Origin: Stentor coeruleus
Taxonomy: Eukaryota > Ciliophora > Heterotrichea > Heterotrichida > Stentoridae
Reading direction: 5' to 3'
NCBI GenBank assembly: GCA_001970955.1
Contig: MPUH01000637.1
Span: 1-42,287, forward strand
DNA length: 42,287 nucleotides
The first letter of the stretch is position 1. Each line of letters begins with the position of its first letter. Positions 20,431 through 30,515 of the stretch are shown here, in pieces. The position numbers and the translations under genes are program-made. Below the pieces are notes generated by a model. That model was not told where the DNA came from. It did no database searches and saw nothing but the letters and a program-made list of their open reading frames with translations.

Positions 20431-20968
20431 AATCATAAATAATCTAAATTTGCATATAGATAATTGAGAATAGAAATTTATTACAAGTATATGATTAAGT
20501 ATTTTATATAGTAAGTTTGAATTTATTGTGTTGTAGTTTAATACTTTTTAATATTTTTGATAGAAATGTAATTTGGATTAGAAAAATTAGTACTAGTGCT
20601 TATAATATTGTGTGTATTATAATTGGAATATTGTTAAATTTAGTTAATATTAAAGCTTATATAGTTTGATTGGAATGATAAATAATAAATCAGGAATAGT
20701 ATTCTTTTATTTTTTATATGTGAATGATAACTTTCTCCAGTTGTCACAAATTAAAAATTGGTAGGATCTTAAAATTTCCTGATATAGATTATTCTAAGCA
20801 TAATTTTTAATTCTAAAGGGTTTAAAGTATGCATTTTATTAAAAAAAAGCAATGAATCAGATAAAAAAATGTTTAATTAATTGCATAGGATTGTTTTTAG
20901 ATTAAATCTGAACTGTGTTTTTTTGAAAAATACATAATTGTAGACATTTTTATGTAATAAAAATAACT
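20431..20968. other. Gene-free AT-rich spacer
   Basis: Nothing coding or repeated is recognised. It is G/T-rich after the Erf4-type gene and serves as 3' flank of that gene and 5' flank of the kelch gene. Confidence 0.6.
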
Positions 20969-22315
20969 ATGAGATGCTTCAATCAAAATTGTTCTTCGAT
21001 TCCACAATATTTTTGTGATTGCCAAAACAATTCCGTACTTTTTTGCTTAGAGCATTTAGCCCATCATATTTCCCAAATAAGCAGCATCAAACACCCAATC
21101 CAATCTATATATAAAGACATTCCTGCAGAAGAAAGAAAGCATTATTTAGAAAAATACGAGCAAATTTTTGAAATAGTATGCAAGACAGAAATTTCTATAA
21201 ACGAAATGCTCTCCAAGATTATTAATTTATTTTCCAACTTAAAGACAGATGAAATTACTTATTTTAGAAAACTAAGAGAAAGATTAGAAAAAACCATGAA
21301 AAAACTCAGAGAAGGAGGAGAAGAAGAAAAAGAAATAGTTGTGCCAGGATACATGGGATTAGGTAATGAGATAAAGTCTTTTATGGCTGAAAGTATGAAG
21401 GCTACTTTAGCTAATTTAGAAGGAGAGATTAAAGATTTATGCCAAAAAAATAGTTTTATACCATCATATTTTGATAAGCTCTTTTTGGAATATGAAGAAT
21501 TTCTAGAAAGAGATGATAATATCTATTATGGGAAAGGTAATTTAGAAGAGCATCTTTATTGCTTTAAAAATGGAACAAAAATACTATTTGAATTCAACAC
21601 TATAACTTTGAAAACCAGAGAAATTAATATAAATGTAATTAATGAAGCTCAAGGATCATTGTGTCCACTGTGCACAGTGCCTAACAATAAATTATTTCAC
21701 GCAGGCAGCTATAGTCCTTACTATGATTCAGTGTATTTAATAGATTTGAATACGTTTTCAGTTGAAGTATTGCCAAAATGGAGAATAAGAGGAGTTGCTA
21801 CGGCTACTTATTTTGAAAAATGTGTTTATACATTCGGTGGGCAAACTAGTGGAGGAACTAGGATGAATCTTTCTGATAAATTTGATTTAGGAGAGAAAAA
21901 ATGGACCGCCTTAGCTAATTTGCCTGATGTTGCTCAAGATATTCATGCGATTCCATGTAGAACATTTATCATTTTAACCTTTACTCCGAATAGCAGCTTG
22001 CTGAAATATTTCACTAACTTGAACAAATATGAAACACTTGCAAGTAATATATCGTGTAACTATCAAAACATGTTTATTAGAGATCATGGAAAATATTACT
22101 TGATTGCAGTAAACCAAGTTTATGTGAGCAATGAAGAAAATCTTAATTCTTGGTCAAAACTTCCAAAAACTTTGGGTGTCAGCTTAACTCATCATACTTC
22201 TAAGCCAGTTATCAGGGGAAGAAATGCTTATTTCTTATCAAACTTTTCTGGAAATAATCAAATATGGAAATTTGATATAGATGAAGTACATTTGGAAGTA
22301 ATAAGTGGGTTTTAA
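20969..22315 (+). CDS. B-box-like zinc finger, coiled-coil and kelch-repeat protein
   Basis: The 448-residue protein opens with a Cys/His cluster resembling a B-box (CFNQNCSSIPQYFCDCQNNSVLFCLEHLAHH, residues 3-33). A charged helical region likely to form a coiled coil follows (about 50-160, including KLRERLEKTMKKLREGGEEEKE). The C-terminal half has kelch-like blades; the clearest is VYTFGGQTSGGTRMNLSDKFDLGEKKWTALANLPDV at about 285-320. Others are degenerate. Proteins with this order act as scaffolds or ubiquitin-ligase adapters in other eukaryotes, but no RING or BTB domain is visible, so a ligase role is not supported here. It ends in TAA. Confidence 0.8.
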   Translation: MRCFNQNCSSIPQYFCDCQNNSVLFCLEHLAHHISQISSIKHPIQSIYKDIPAEERKHYLEKYEQIFEIVCKTEISINEMLSKIINLFSNLKTDEITYFRKLRERLEKTMKKLREGGEEEKEIVVPGYMGLGNEIKSFMAESMKATLANLEGEIKDLCQKNSFIPSYFDKLFLEYEEFLERDDNIYYGKGNLEEHLYCFKNGTKILFEFNTITLKTREININVINEAQGSLCPLCTVPNNKLFHAGSYSPYYDSVYLIDLNTFSVEVLPKWRIRGVATATYFEKCVYTFGGQTSGGTRMNLSDKFDLGEKKWTALANLPDVAQDIHAIPCRTFIILTFTPNSSLLKYFTNLNKYETLASNISCNYQNMFIRDHGKYYLIAVNQVYVSNEENLNSWSKLPKTLGVSLTHHTSKPVIRGRNAYFLSNFSGNNQIWKFDIDEVHLEVISGF

Positions 22316-23158
22316 GTAAATCTAATTAGCGTCATTTCAGTAAGCATAAAATAGTTTTTAGTAAAGCAACTAAAATATTCATCTTATTATCAGTATCATC
22401 TAAAAAGCTGTTTTCACTAAATAGCCCAATAAAATCTAATAAAAAAAATACCTTATCTGGATTATGTCTAAATTTAGCAAAAGTCTTAAGGGATAAAAAG
22501 CTATTTTAACTTACTTTTTTATTCCAAATATTATTATAACTTAAACAAATTTCAGAAATCAATCCTAAAGAAAATAAAAACTAATTTTAAGAAAACTTTA
22601 CACTATTACAGTATAATAGGAAAGATTTACTTCACAACTAATTTCATAACTTATTATTAACCAATTATATGCTAAAATAAAAAAAATATACTATCAAAAA
22701 CACAATAGTATTATAAATCATCTACATTTTTTTCATTTATGAATTTAAAAGAACCTAAAAATAATCAGTAGATAATAGCAAAATGAGAAAAAATTCCAAG
22801 ATCAATTACTAAAGCATTTAACCTAATCTAAAAACCTTTACATAAATATTGAAGCTTTTAATTAAACATATCTTTCCATAAAATATATCTAAGATTTATT
22901 TATATCAATTCTTTATAGTTTCCATTCATTGCACCCTCTATAAAGATTCTATCATAAAAACTCTCAAAAAATCACATATGTAACTCCTTAAAAATATATT
23001 CTTACATTATCAAACCTTTTTAAAAATGTTAAAATTATCTTTAATACCTAAATACTATTATAATCATAAAAAAATATAAATAAATATTCTAGATCAGCTT
23101 CTAAAATAACTATCTACTATAATAAATTTCTAAATTTATTAAATCCTACAACTGGATT
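22316..23158. other. Gene-free AT-rich spacer
   Basis: No ORF or RNA is recognised. The plus strand is A/C-biased over most of its length. It separates the kelch gene from the small minus-strand ORF at 23159. Confidence 0.55.
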
Positions 23159-23332
23159 TTACAAAGCATAAGTAAGAGCTGTTTGCTTGTTAATTAATAT
23201 ACCATGCGATGGCTGTTCTGGATCCTTCGTTTTTAAAGTAGGAGATAAAGGACTTTGGCTTCTTAGTATAATCTTGAGAACTTTTGGGTGAATTAACTTG
23301 CCTGTATTCAAGTAAAAACATTGAGCTTTCAT
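23159..23332 (-). CDS. Small conserved-looking ORF, 57 residues
   Basis: An ATG at 23330-23332 opens 57 codons ending in TAA at 23159-23161. The product begins MKAQCFYLNTGKLIHPKVLK and continues with a Ser/Pro-rich part (RSQSPLSPTLKTKDPEQPSH) and GILINKQTALTYAL. It is an island of clearly higher GC within more than 1.4 kb of very AT-rich DNA, with balanced amino-acid composition unlike chance ORFs here; both suggest a real short gene or an exon. The family is not recognised. The SP motifs could be proline-directed phosphorylation sites. No intron joining it to another ORF was found. Confidence 0.55.
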   Translation of the reverse strand: MKAQCFYLNTGKLIHPKVLKIILRSQSPLSPTLKTKDPEQPSHGILINKQTALTYAL

Positions 23333-23789
23333 ATTTTATTTATATCTCATTAGAATAAAATCAACATTATACAAATAATCAAAGATCTAAATAAATTACA
23401 TAAAATGAAAATCTATATGTCCAATTTTATCATAAAACATACTTTTTTATTTATCAGCACCTATTCTTCACAAAAAAAATTTATAAAATCGTCTTATTAT
23501 CTTCAGAAAAAAAAAAGTCAATTCTTATTTCTTTTAATACAAAATTATAAATCCTAAAAAACTACCACATCATTTAAATCCCAAGCCTAATATGACCAAT
23601 AATTTCCCTCAAAAATCAATCCCAACTTTTTCAAAATCTCCTCATAATTTTCTTATCATCCAAATCTAACATCTAAAATAAACACAATCCTTATACTTCC
23701 TTATAAAAATCATACTCTTAAACCTAACTATTTCAATCAAAAAAAAAATCCATTTTCTATACAAATAAATCTTTCAAAAACCTAATTAC
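23333..23789. other. Gene-free AT-rich spacer
   Basis: Strongly A/C-biased on the plus strand, with A-runs. It is the 3' flank of the cyclophilin gene and the 5' flank of the small ORF. Nothing else is recognised. Confidence 0.6.
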
Positions 23790-24365
23790 TTAAAGTTCTC
23801 CTGAGTCTCTAATGACAACTTTCTTTGAAGGTTTTCCGCTCTGCGATCCATAAGATTCAATTTTTTTCACAATTTCCATTCCTTCAAGAACTTCTCCAAA
23901 AACAACATGTTTCCCATCAAGCCATGGAGTCGACACAGTAGTTATGAAAAACTGTGACCCATTAGTGTTTTTACCAGCATTTGCCATAGAAAGTAACCCA
24001 GGGCCTTTATGTTTTAATGTAAAGTTCTCATCAGGGAATTTTTTACCATAAATACTTTCGCCTCCTGTACCGTCGCCACGTGTAAAATCTCCACCTTGGA
24101 TCATAAATTCAGGAATTACTCTATGGAACGAAGACCCTTTATAGTGAAGAGCCTTTCCATCTGCTGTTTGACCATTTTCTCCTGTACAAAGAGCACGGAA
24201 ATTCTCAGCGGTTTTAGGGACTGTCTTACCATAAAGTCCAAAGACAATTCTTCCGAGGAATTCGCCGTCAGCTTCTACATCGAAGAAAACTTTGTTTGAG
24301 ATTTCTACATCGTGGATTTTTGAAAGCGCACAGATAAATAAGAGAGACAGAAGCAAAAACTTCAT
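23790..24365 (-). CDS. Secreted/ER cyclophilin-type peptidyl-prolyl isomerase
   Basis: The 191-residue protein has an N-terminal signal peptide ([15 protein letters not shown]) and one complete cyclophilin domain. The signature [23 protein letters not shown] is followed by [11 protein letters not shown] and [12 protein letters not shown], so the catalytic Arg (FHR), the Phe/Met pair (FMIQ) and the binding-site Trp are all present. Known role: isomerises Xaa-Pro bonds during folding; with a signal sequence and no retention motif at the C-terminus (DSGEL), it works in the secretory pathway like cyclophilin B. The Cys-rich secreted proteins encoded nearby are the sort of client such an enzyme serves, but no specific link is shown. 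It diverges from the RCC1 gene with only 39 bp between start codons. Confidence 0.96.
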   Translation of the reverse strand: MKFLLLSLLFICALSKIHDVEISNKVFFDVEADGEFLGRIVFGLYGKTVPKTAENFRALCTGENGQTADGKALHYKGSSFHRVIPEFMIQGGDFTRGDGTGGESIYGKKFPDENFTLKHKGPGLLSMANAGKNTNGSQFFITTVSTPWLDGKHVVFGEVLEGMEIVKKIESYGSQSGKPSKKVVIRDSGEL

Positions 24366-24404
24366 ATTATAATTTGTGGATAAAATCTCATACTTTCATA
24401 GTAA
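24366..24404. promoter_or_regulatory. 39-bp bidirectional promoter interval
   Basis: This is the whole space between the divergent ATGs of the cyclophilin and RCC1-repeat genes, and it is AT-rich. Both transcription starts must lie here or inside the neighbouring coding regions, so untranslated leaders must be extremely short or overlapping. Confidence 0.65.
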
Positions 24405-25616
24405 ATGTCTAAAGCCCTAATCAAGCTTCAAACAGTCTATGCGCGAGGGGTGAATTTTTTTGGCCAACTAGGTCTGAACAACGGCTACAAATCCTCTGAG
24501 ATCTTCACTCCAATACCAGGTCTAGAAAAAGTAGAAGCAAAAAATATATACACTAGTTACGCTCAATCATTATGTCTTCTTTCTAATGGTGACTTGTTAA
24601 TATGTGGTTGGCCTCTAGACGTACGTTCTCAAATGCAAATAATCCTTCTCCTCAATACAAATCCTCGTATGGCTAAATTTATCCAAAGGTATTCTCCAAT
24701 GCCATGGATTAGTCTTAGAGAAGGTAAAGACTTTCCTCAAAAAGAACCTCCAGGTTTAAGTCCATTTGAAGAAATTTCAATAGGTGGTGCTTTTATAGTC
24801 GCTCGAGATAATGAAGGCCGTGGATATGTTTGGGGAAATAACCATCGTGGACAATGTGGTACAGGGGATTATGGCTATAGATCAAAACCAACAATAGCAG
24901 AATCTTTATTAGACAAATATATAGTAAAAGTAGCTGCAGGATATCAACATAGCTTGTTTCTAACCTCAGAAGGAGAAGTTTTTGGTACAGGACGTGCTGG
25001 GAATTATGCTTTTGGAAGTATAAGTTTACAAGCTACAACATATAAAGCTTGTTCAAAAAAACTTCAACAAGTTGAGGTTAAAAATATTATTGATATAAGT
25101 GCTGGACAAAATCATACACTTTTTCTTAATGAAGATGGACTTGTTTTAGCTGTTGGGAAGAATGAATATGGACAATGTGGACAAGTTAGTACAAAGAAAT
25201 ATATTGTTAATCCTATTGATGTATTTTTACCTGAAAAAGCTACTATGATTGCTTGTGGAACTAAACATTCGCTAGTACTTGGGGAAAGTGGGAAACTTTA
25301 TGCGTTTGGGTGTAAGTTTAATGGGCAAATTGATGGGTTTAGAGGGGGAATTGATGAAGAACAAAGCTCGCCGTTAGTTGTGGAAATTCCTTCGGATAGT
25401 AAGATATTGAAAATTTATGCTGGGTTTGATAGAAGTGCTGTACTTATGGAAAATGGAGAAGTTTGGACGTGGGGTGGGATTGATTATAGGTATCTTGATG
25501 GAGAGTTTTTTGAGAAAATGACTTTGTTGAATAATTTGTTACCAAAGCAGGCTAAGGAGGATGTTATTGATGTTAGTTTGGGGTATATGCACACTTTGGT
25601 TATGACGTCTGCGTAG
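24405..25616 (+). CDS. RCC1-repeat (beta-propeller) protein
   Basis: The 403-residue protein is made of RCC1-type blades, recognised by VYARGVNFFGQLGLN (residues 11-25), GYVWGNNHRGQCGTGDYG, VFGTGRAGNYAFG, VLAVGKNEYGQCGQ, LYAFGCKFNGQIDG and VWTWGGIDYRYL, each followed by an AAGxxHSLFL-type strand (KVAAGYQHSLFLT, DISAGQNHTLFLN, MIACGTKHSLVLG). Known roles of RCC1-like proteins range from Ran nucleotide exchange to membrane and cytoskeletal scaffolding. No additional domain (HECT, FYVE, PH) is present, so the role cannot be fixed. It ends in TAG. Confidence 0.93.
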   Translation: MSKALIKLQTVYARGVNFFGQLGLNNGYKSSEIFTPIPGLEKVEAKNIYTSYAQSLCLLSNGDLLICGWPLDVRSQMQIILLLNTNPRMAKFIQRYSPMPWISLREGKDFPQKEPPGLSPFEEISIGGAFIVARDNEGRGYVWGNNHRGQCGTGDYGYRSKPTIAESLLDKYIVKVAAGYQHSLFLTSEGEVFGTGRAGNYAFGSISLQATTYKACSKKLQQVEVKNIIDISAGQNHTLFLNEDGLVLAVGKNEYGQCGQVSTKKYIVNPIDVFLPEKATMIACGTKHSLVLGESGKLYAFGCKFNGQIDGFRGGIDEEQSSPLVVEIPSDSKILKIYAGFDRSAVLMENGEVWTWGGIDYRYLDGEFFEKMTLLNNLLPKQAKEDVIDVSLGYMHTLVMTSA

Positions 25617-25884
25617 TAGTTTTAATAATATGAGTGAGATTTTATGATTTTTGGTAGTTTTAGAAGGTCTCAATTTAATGAAAATGATTAAATACATTTA
25701 ATCATAATATCAACCTTTTATAATCTTTTAAACTATTATAAAAACTAACATCCAATATAAAACCGATTTCACACACAAAAAACTATAATTTTTAAACCAC
25801 TTACACACAAACCAGTATCAAAACCTAAAATTCCCAATCTGCATTTTACTCTTTTATAAAAATAAATTAAATCCATAAAACTAT

Positions 25885-28557
25885 CTAATTTTCAGTATCA
25901 AGAAAAGCATAAATCGGTAGCACAATCTGAGTAACATCATCATTTCTCCAAGGATCAACAATAATCTGTTTATAAGGCCCATATAATACCCCATCAACAA
26001 TAATCTCAAACTCATTTCCTTCAGTAGCACTAATCCTCCCACTTGAAACATGTAAATTACTATACAACGAATTTATAGCAATATTCAACTTGCTTTGTGG
26101 TTCTTTAATTTTCTTATTTTTAATACTTTTCAATAATGATGCTTCCTGCTCAGCTGCTTCTCTTTCTATAAACGACAATTCAATCCATTCAGCTTGAGGA
26201 ATTGCTTGCATTCCTCTATCAAATTCTCTTGGCACATTAGCTATTGTTAAACTATAAATGTTTTTCATTACCCCTTCATCTAATCCACAAGGATTTCCAA
26301 GCAAATCCATTTGACTCATTTGCAACATTAAAGATGTTGAACGATATCGGAAAAGTTTACTATCGACAACTTCGAGAAAACTTTTACCTTTAAAAGATGA
26401 ATTACTTTCTTGAATCCTTTTAACTGCGACAGGTGCACCGATTTCTAAGTATAAAGCCATTGGGATAGTTTCATCAGGTCTTAAAAGATCGTTTTTAAAA
26501 CATTTGATTTTGTAGATGTTTATAAGAACAGTATGTGCAGCTTCTGATAAGTAGTCTTGAACTAATACTTCAGAGTATGCAATAGGTAAGGATTTCTCAT
26601 TAAGCCCCCCAGCTTCTACAGGGTCTAAAGCTAGTGCTCTAATCAAACCTTCATGTACATTATGATCTTTTTTCGCTACATGTTTCATATCTATTTTTGT
26701 ATCAAGTCTCGGTAACCATGGTCTAAAATAAAATGGCAGATAAACATGTTGCAAATACCAAGGGTCATTCGAAGCTAAATATTTAGCCAATGTGTTTTCA
26801 GACCCATAAGTAGGGACAACATAAACCCTTACATCAAGTTCAGAATTAGACTTTAATCCTGTTAAAGCTCTAACATAATTCCTCAAAAACTTATGTGTAA
26901 TCGAATCAGAACCTGTTAAAACAATTTTCACAGGAAAGCTTCTCTTATGAGCTATATTAGCCCCTCTTCTTATAATATCAATAATCGGTTCATCAACTGA
27001 AGAAAAAGTTGACTCATTTATCAAATACTCTGTCTCTTCTATAGTTTTAACACTAGAATCAACTTGAGTCAAGTCGATAATCGACAAATGGTGTAGAGGG
27101 ATTCTTGGAAAATAAACTTCAAATTCACTTAAATACACAAACAAAGGTTCAGTTAAAGGATTAGCCCTATCACTTTTTAGGTTTTTTGACTCATTATATA
27201 GTTCTAAAATACACCATTCTAATTTAGATCTTGCCACATCGATTTCATCACATTCGATATCTTCTGCAATTTTTAAAATCCGCTTGTAAATACTGAAAAC
27301 GTTCTCTGTCGACAAACCTGCGAAATGAGAAATGTCTGTGATTTGAACTTCGGTATAAAGGGAAAATGCAAAAAGAACTGTTAGGCAACGACTTGCATGA
27401 GCATAGACTGATGTAAGATTTATACTACTGTCGGTATGGATTTTTTCTATCATTTCTACAATACGTTCTTTACGATATTTTTTGTTAAAGAAACTCATAC
27501 GATAAAGCCAAGAAGTTTCTAAGGTTTCTGCTGAGTCTATTATGAAATATGCGATTGATTTTAGGAATTGATGCTCGTTTGCGTCATTAGTTTCAAAGAT
27601 TGGCACATGGACATCTACTGTAGGAAAATCTTCACGTAATTTGTATCTTATGGCTGAACCTGGACATTTTAGTTCTTGGATTATAAGTTTTAATAGACTA
27701 TCTGCTGAGGATCCATAAGGTATTGGCCATCTTCTGATTATATCTAAATCGATAATAAGCGCATCCATTGAGTCATATGATATTATAGGATACCTAATAA
27801 GTAGATTTTTCAACATATGCAATAAAGGCAAAAGTGAAGTTTGGACATGCTTATAATCATTTGCCCTAAGGCTTATAATCATCTCTTGTATTTTCCTGTG
27901 AAATAAATCTAATATACTCACAGGTATATACCCTAAAGTACTCAAGTAGTTTTTAATAAAACTATAAGCCAATATAAACTCTCCTTTATCCAAAATACAA
28001 AATCGAGGGTTTTGTGATAAGTAATAAAACCCTTTTGACGCATAAGCTAATATTTCTTGTGGGGTTTGTATTTTAAACTGTTGTCCAAAATAATTAGTAT
28101 AAGCAATCTCAGCAAATGATTCAATTTTTGGACTTAACATTAAAGAATGTGAAAATACCAAATGCACATGGTCATCTGGATTACTTGCTATGTTTAATAC
28201 AGCTACCATAATCTCGTCAATTAAAGGGTTAAAACTTTCATGATTATGTCTATGGGAACTCCATCTTGATTTTGCCTCTTCAATATTTGCTTGAAATGCA
28301 TGATCACCTGGGTCATAACACCCTGATAAAGCTAGAAAGTATAAAGTTCCAACAGTTGATTCAATTGATATACTACTAGCTTTTTTAGCTTTTTCTATTT
28401 CACAATAATATTTTACTAGTTCTAAGATGTAATAACCTATACTTACACCTTCATTCCAAAAGATATTGAATTTTTCCATTGTCATACCTGCTTTACCGGA
28501 TTTCAGGAATTGTACAGCTTCTTGGCCGGAGCCCATAGTAGATTTCATTTGCCACAT
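25885..28557 (-). CDS. Large protein resembling the PI3K p101/p84 adapter family
   Basis: The 890-residue soluble protein has a helical N-terminal two thirds. A central segment, KIVLTGSDSITHKFLRNYVRAL followed by ELDVRVYVVPTYGSENTLAKYLASNDPWYLQHVYLPF (about residues 545-610), resembles the p101/p84 (PIK3R5/6) block in which a short Rossmann-like strand precedes a DPWY motif. A C-terminal beta-rich part (about 660-890) is where the known adapters bind G-beta-gamma. The known role of the family is to couple class I PI3K to G-protein signals. The similarity is from memory of the family pattern and is weak outside the DPWY block, so treat the name as a hypothesis. No membrane segment or signal is seen. 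It ends in TAG. Confidence 0.45.
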   Translation of the reverse strand: MWQMKSTMGSGQEAVQFLKSGKAGMTMEKFNIFWNEGVSIGYYILELVKYYCEIEKAKKASSISIESTVGTLYFLALSGCYDPGDHAFQANIEEAKSRWSSHRHNHESFNPLIDEIMVAVLNIASNPDDHVHLVFSHSLMLSPKIESFAEIAYTNYFGQQFKIQTPQEILAYASKGFYYLSQNPRFCILDKGEFILAYSFIKNYLSTLGYIPVSILDLFHRKIQEMIISLRANDYKHVQTSLLPLLHMLKNLLIRYPIISYDSMDALIIDLDIIRRWPIPYGSSADSLLKLIIQELKCPGSAIRYKLREDFPTVDVHVPIFETNDANEHQFLKSIAYFIIDSAETLETSWLYRMSFFNKKYRKERIVEMIEKIHTDSSINLTSVYAHASRCLTVLFAFSLYTEVQITDISHFAGLSTENVFSIYKRILKIAEDIECDEIDVARSKLEWCILELYNESKNLKSDRANPLTEPLFVYLSEFEVYFPRIPLHHLSIIDLTQVDSSVKTIEETEYLINESTFSSVDEPIIDIIRRGANIAHKRSFPVKIVLTGSDSITHKFLRNYVRALTGLKSNSELDVRVYVVPTYGSENTLAKYLASNDPWYLQHVYLPFYFRPWLPRLDTKIDMKHVAKKDHNVHEGLIRALALDPVEAGGLNEKSLPIAYSEVLVQDYLSEAAHTVLINIYKIKCFKNDLLRPDETIPMALYLEIGAPVAVKRIQESNSSFKGKSFLEVVDSKLFRYRSTSLMLQMSQMDLLGNPCGLDEGVMKNIYSLTIANVPREFDRGMQAIPQAEWIELSFIEREAAEQEASLLKSIKNKKIKEPQSKLNIAINSLYSNLHVSSGRISATEGNEFEIIVDGVLYGPYKQIIVDPWRNDDVTQIVLPIYAFLDTEN

Positions 28558-29008
28558 TTATGAATATTTCGCCATACTTTAAATTAGATGTTGATTGGTT
28601 TTTAGATTTTGGTAAAATTTTTTGATTATGTTTTTGAGTTTTTTTGATGATAAGATATGTGAAAAGGTTGATTTTTTGTAGAGTTTGTGGGGTATGATTG
28701 GTTTTGTAGTTAGGAATAGTGAGGAAAGGTAAGGAGTTGATTTTATGAGAAAAGTTAAAGGGTTAATAAAAATATATGTAAGATGTGTTAGTATAAATAT
28801 TAGGATTATAATTTTCTTAGGAAGAGATTTAGCATTTGTTGATAATTTGTATAAGAAATAACATATAACGACCTAGAATAAATCATATAATACTACCACT
28901 TATACTTTATACCAAACAAATAACATAAACTAATCAATATTGAACTATAACTCCATAAAAATCAAATTTTCAAAGGCAAATTAACTAGAGTATCTACTAA
29001 ACTATAAG
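28558..29008. other. Gene-free spacer
   Basis: It is G/T-rich to about 28850 and A/C-rich from about 28880 on the plus strand. Nothing else is recognised. Confidence 0.6.
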
Positions 29009-29434
29009 TTAGGCTGACAATATGCACTGACCACCAAGCTTTTTAATCCTTTCCTGTGCTTTATCTGAGAAAATTCGTGCCTTAACATTCACAGCTCTTG
29101 TAAGTGTTCCTCTACCAAGAACTTTAAAGTATCCATGTGTACTTACATCAATAACTGGAATATCCTTAGATGCTAACTGTTCTGCTGTCATTAAAGAGTT
29201 CAAAGTATCAAGATTTACAACAGGGCACCATTGTGGGTTTTTCTTCATATGGAACGTTCTCATACCAGTCTTACCAAAATACCCTGGATGGAATTTGTCG
29301 AATAGTATTCTATGGTGATGGAGGCCACCAGCGTTTCCACGGCCGCCTGGGTGTTTTCTGTGCTTTCCTATACGCCCATGACCCATGCTAACATGTCCTC
29401 GCATGTGCCTTGTTTTCTTTAGTCTTGCCACCAT
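29009..29434 (-). CDS. RPL27A: Large-subunit ribosomal protein uL15 (L27a)
   Basis: The 141-residue protein is collinear with eukaryotic L27a: a basic start [37 protein letters not shown], the [21 protein letters not shown] core, [10 protein letters not shown], and the C-terminal [18 protein letters not shown] and [18 protein letters not shown] segments. Length matches the family (about 145). It is a component of the 60S subunit that lines rRNA near the central protuberance. Its codon use is noticeably more GC-rich than its neighbours', as expected for a highly expressed gene. It ends in TAA. Confidence 0.97.
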   Translation of the reverse strand: MVARLKKTRHMRGHVSMGHGRIGKHRKHPGGRGNAGGLHHHRILFDKFHPGYFGKTGMRTFHMKKNPQWCPVVNLDTLNSLMTAEQLASKDIPVIDVSTHGYFKVLGRGTLTRAVNVKARIFSDKAQERIKKLGGQCILSA

Positions 29435-30515
29435 TTATTGAATAGAGCTTTGGGCTATGAGTTAGGTAGGAAATGGTAAAAATTTTGATAAAAGTTTGAG
29501 ATTAAGGAAATTATTGTTATGGTATTGGGTTAAGGATTTTATGATAGGAGAAGATGAATTTGTGGATTTTTATGAAAGAATTGGGGATTTTAAATAGAAG
29601 GGGATATTTATGTGAGATTAACTTTTATTGGCTTAAAATTTTTTTTTGAGGTTTTTAATGTGTGGTAAATATGATGGCTTTGAAAGTAATAGGATGTTTA
29701 TTATTAAAATTGGAAAATAAGAGAATTTGGTTATTGATATCACAAGTTTTATGGATTTAAAATCTTAAAGTTTTTATAGTTTGCAAGGTATACAATTTTT
29801 GAGATTAAAGATATTTAGAGGATAATATCTGATATGTATTAGATAATTATTATTGTAATAGTACCTAAATTACCTATATTTCTCTATATACATAAATAGA
29901 AAACTCATAAAATCTTAAGCTCTATATTATTTTAGCTAAAACTATTATTTCTAAAAGGATAAGATATAGTATTTCTAAAAATATTGATCAGAGATAGTTT
30001 TTATTAATTTTCGCCATATAAATTCCATAAAGTGATCATAAATATTTTTTGTCCTATTTCTCGGGCATATTTGCAGTTAAAAGTGTTCAATAAGCTTTTA
30101 ACTATATTGGTATATATACCAATAACAAAGTTTTTGAATAATATTTGTGCTGATCATTTTATGATATTATATATATCCGATAATTAATAAACCTGTAGAT
30201 ATAAAGTGTATTTCTCCACAAGAAAGAGTTGATTTTCAATCTTTAACATTATTTATCAGGCAAAAACAACTTTAAACTCTTTAATTTCATATCTGAAAGT
30301 TGTAATCAAAAAAATTCTCAATCTAAAACTCCATATACTTAAATCCAATAAATAAGCCTCTGAAAAATAAAATATCAAAAAAATATTTTTAAAAAGGCCC
30401 ACTCATATCCTGATAATAAAAAATCATAAACCCAACTTGTATCTTCTCTTCCATAAAAAATCCAAAAAAAAACTAAACTAAAATAAACTAATTTAAAAAA
30501 CGGTTGTTGATAAAT
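29435..30515. other. 1.1-kb divergent intergenic region (L27a / CDPK)
   Basis: No protein gene is recognised. It changes from G/T-rich (left, 5' flank of the ribosomal gene) to A/C-rich (right, 5' flank of the CDPK). It holds a hairpin and a perfect 20-bp palindrome at 30076-30124. Confidence 0.65.
30076..30124. repeat. Hairpin followed by 20-bp perfect palindrome
   Basis: GTTAAAAG (30076-30083) pairs with CTTTTAAC (30095-30102) across an 11-nt loop. Two bases later TATTGGTATATATACCAATA (30105-30124) is a perfect palindrome. The cluster is 392 bp upstream of the CDPK ATG. It could be an operator-like site or part of an RNA; the sequence does not decide. Confidence 0.6.
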
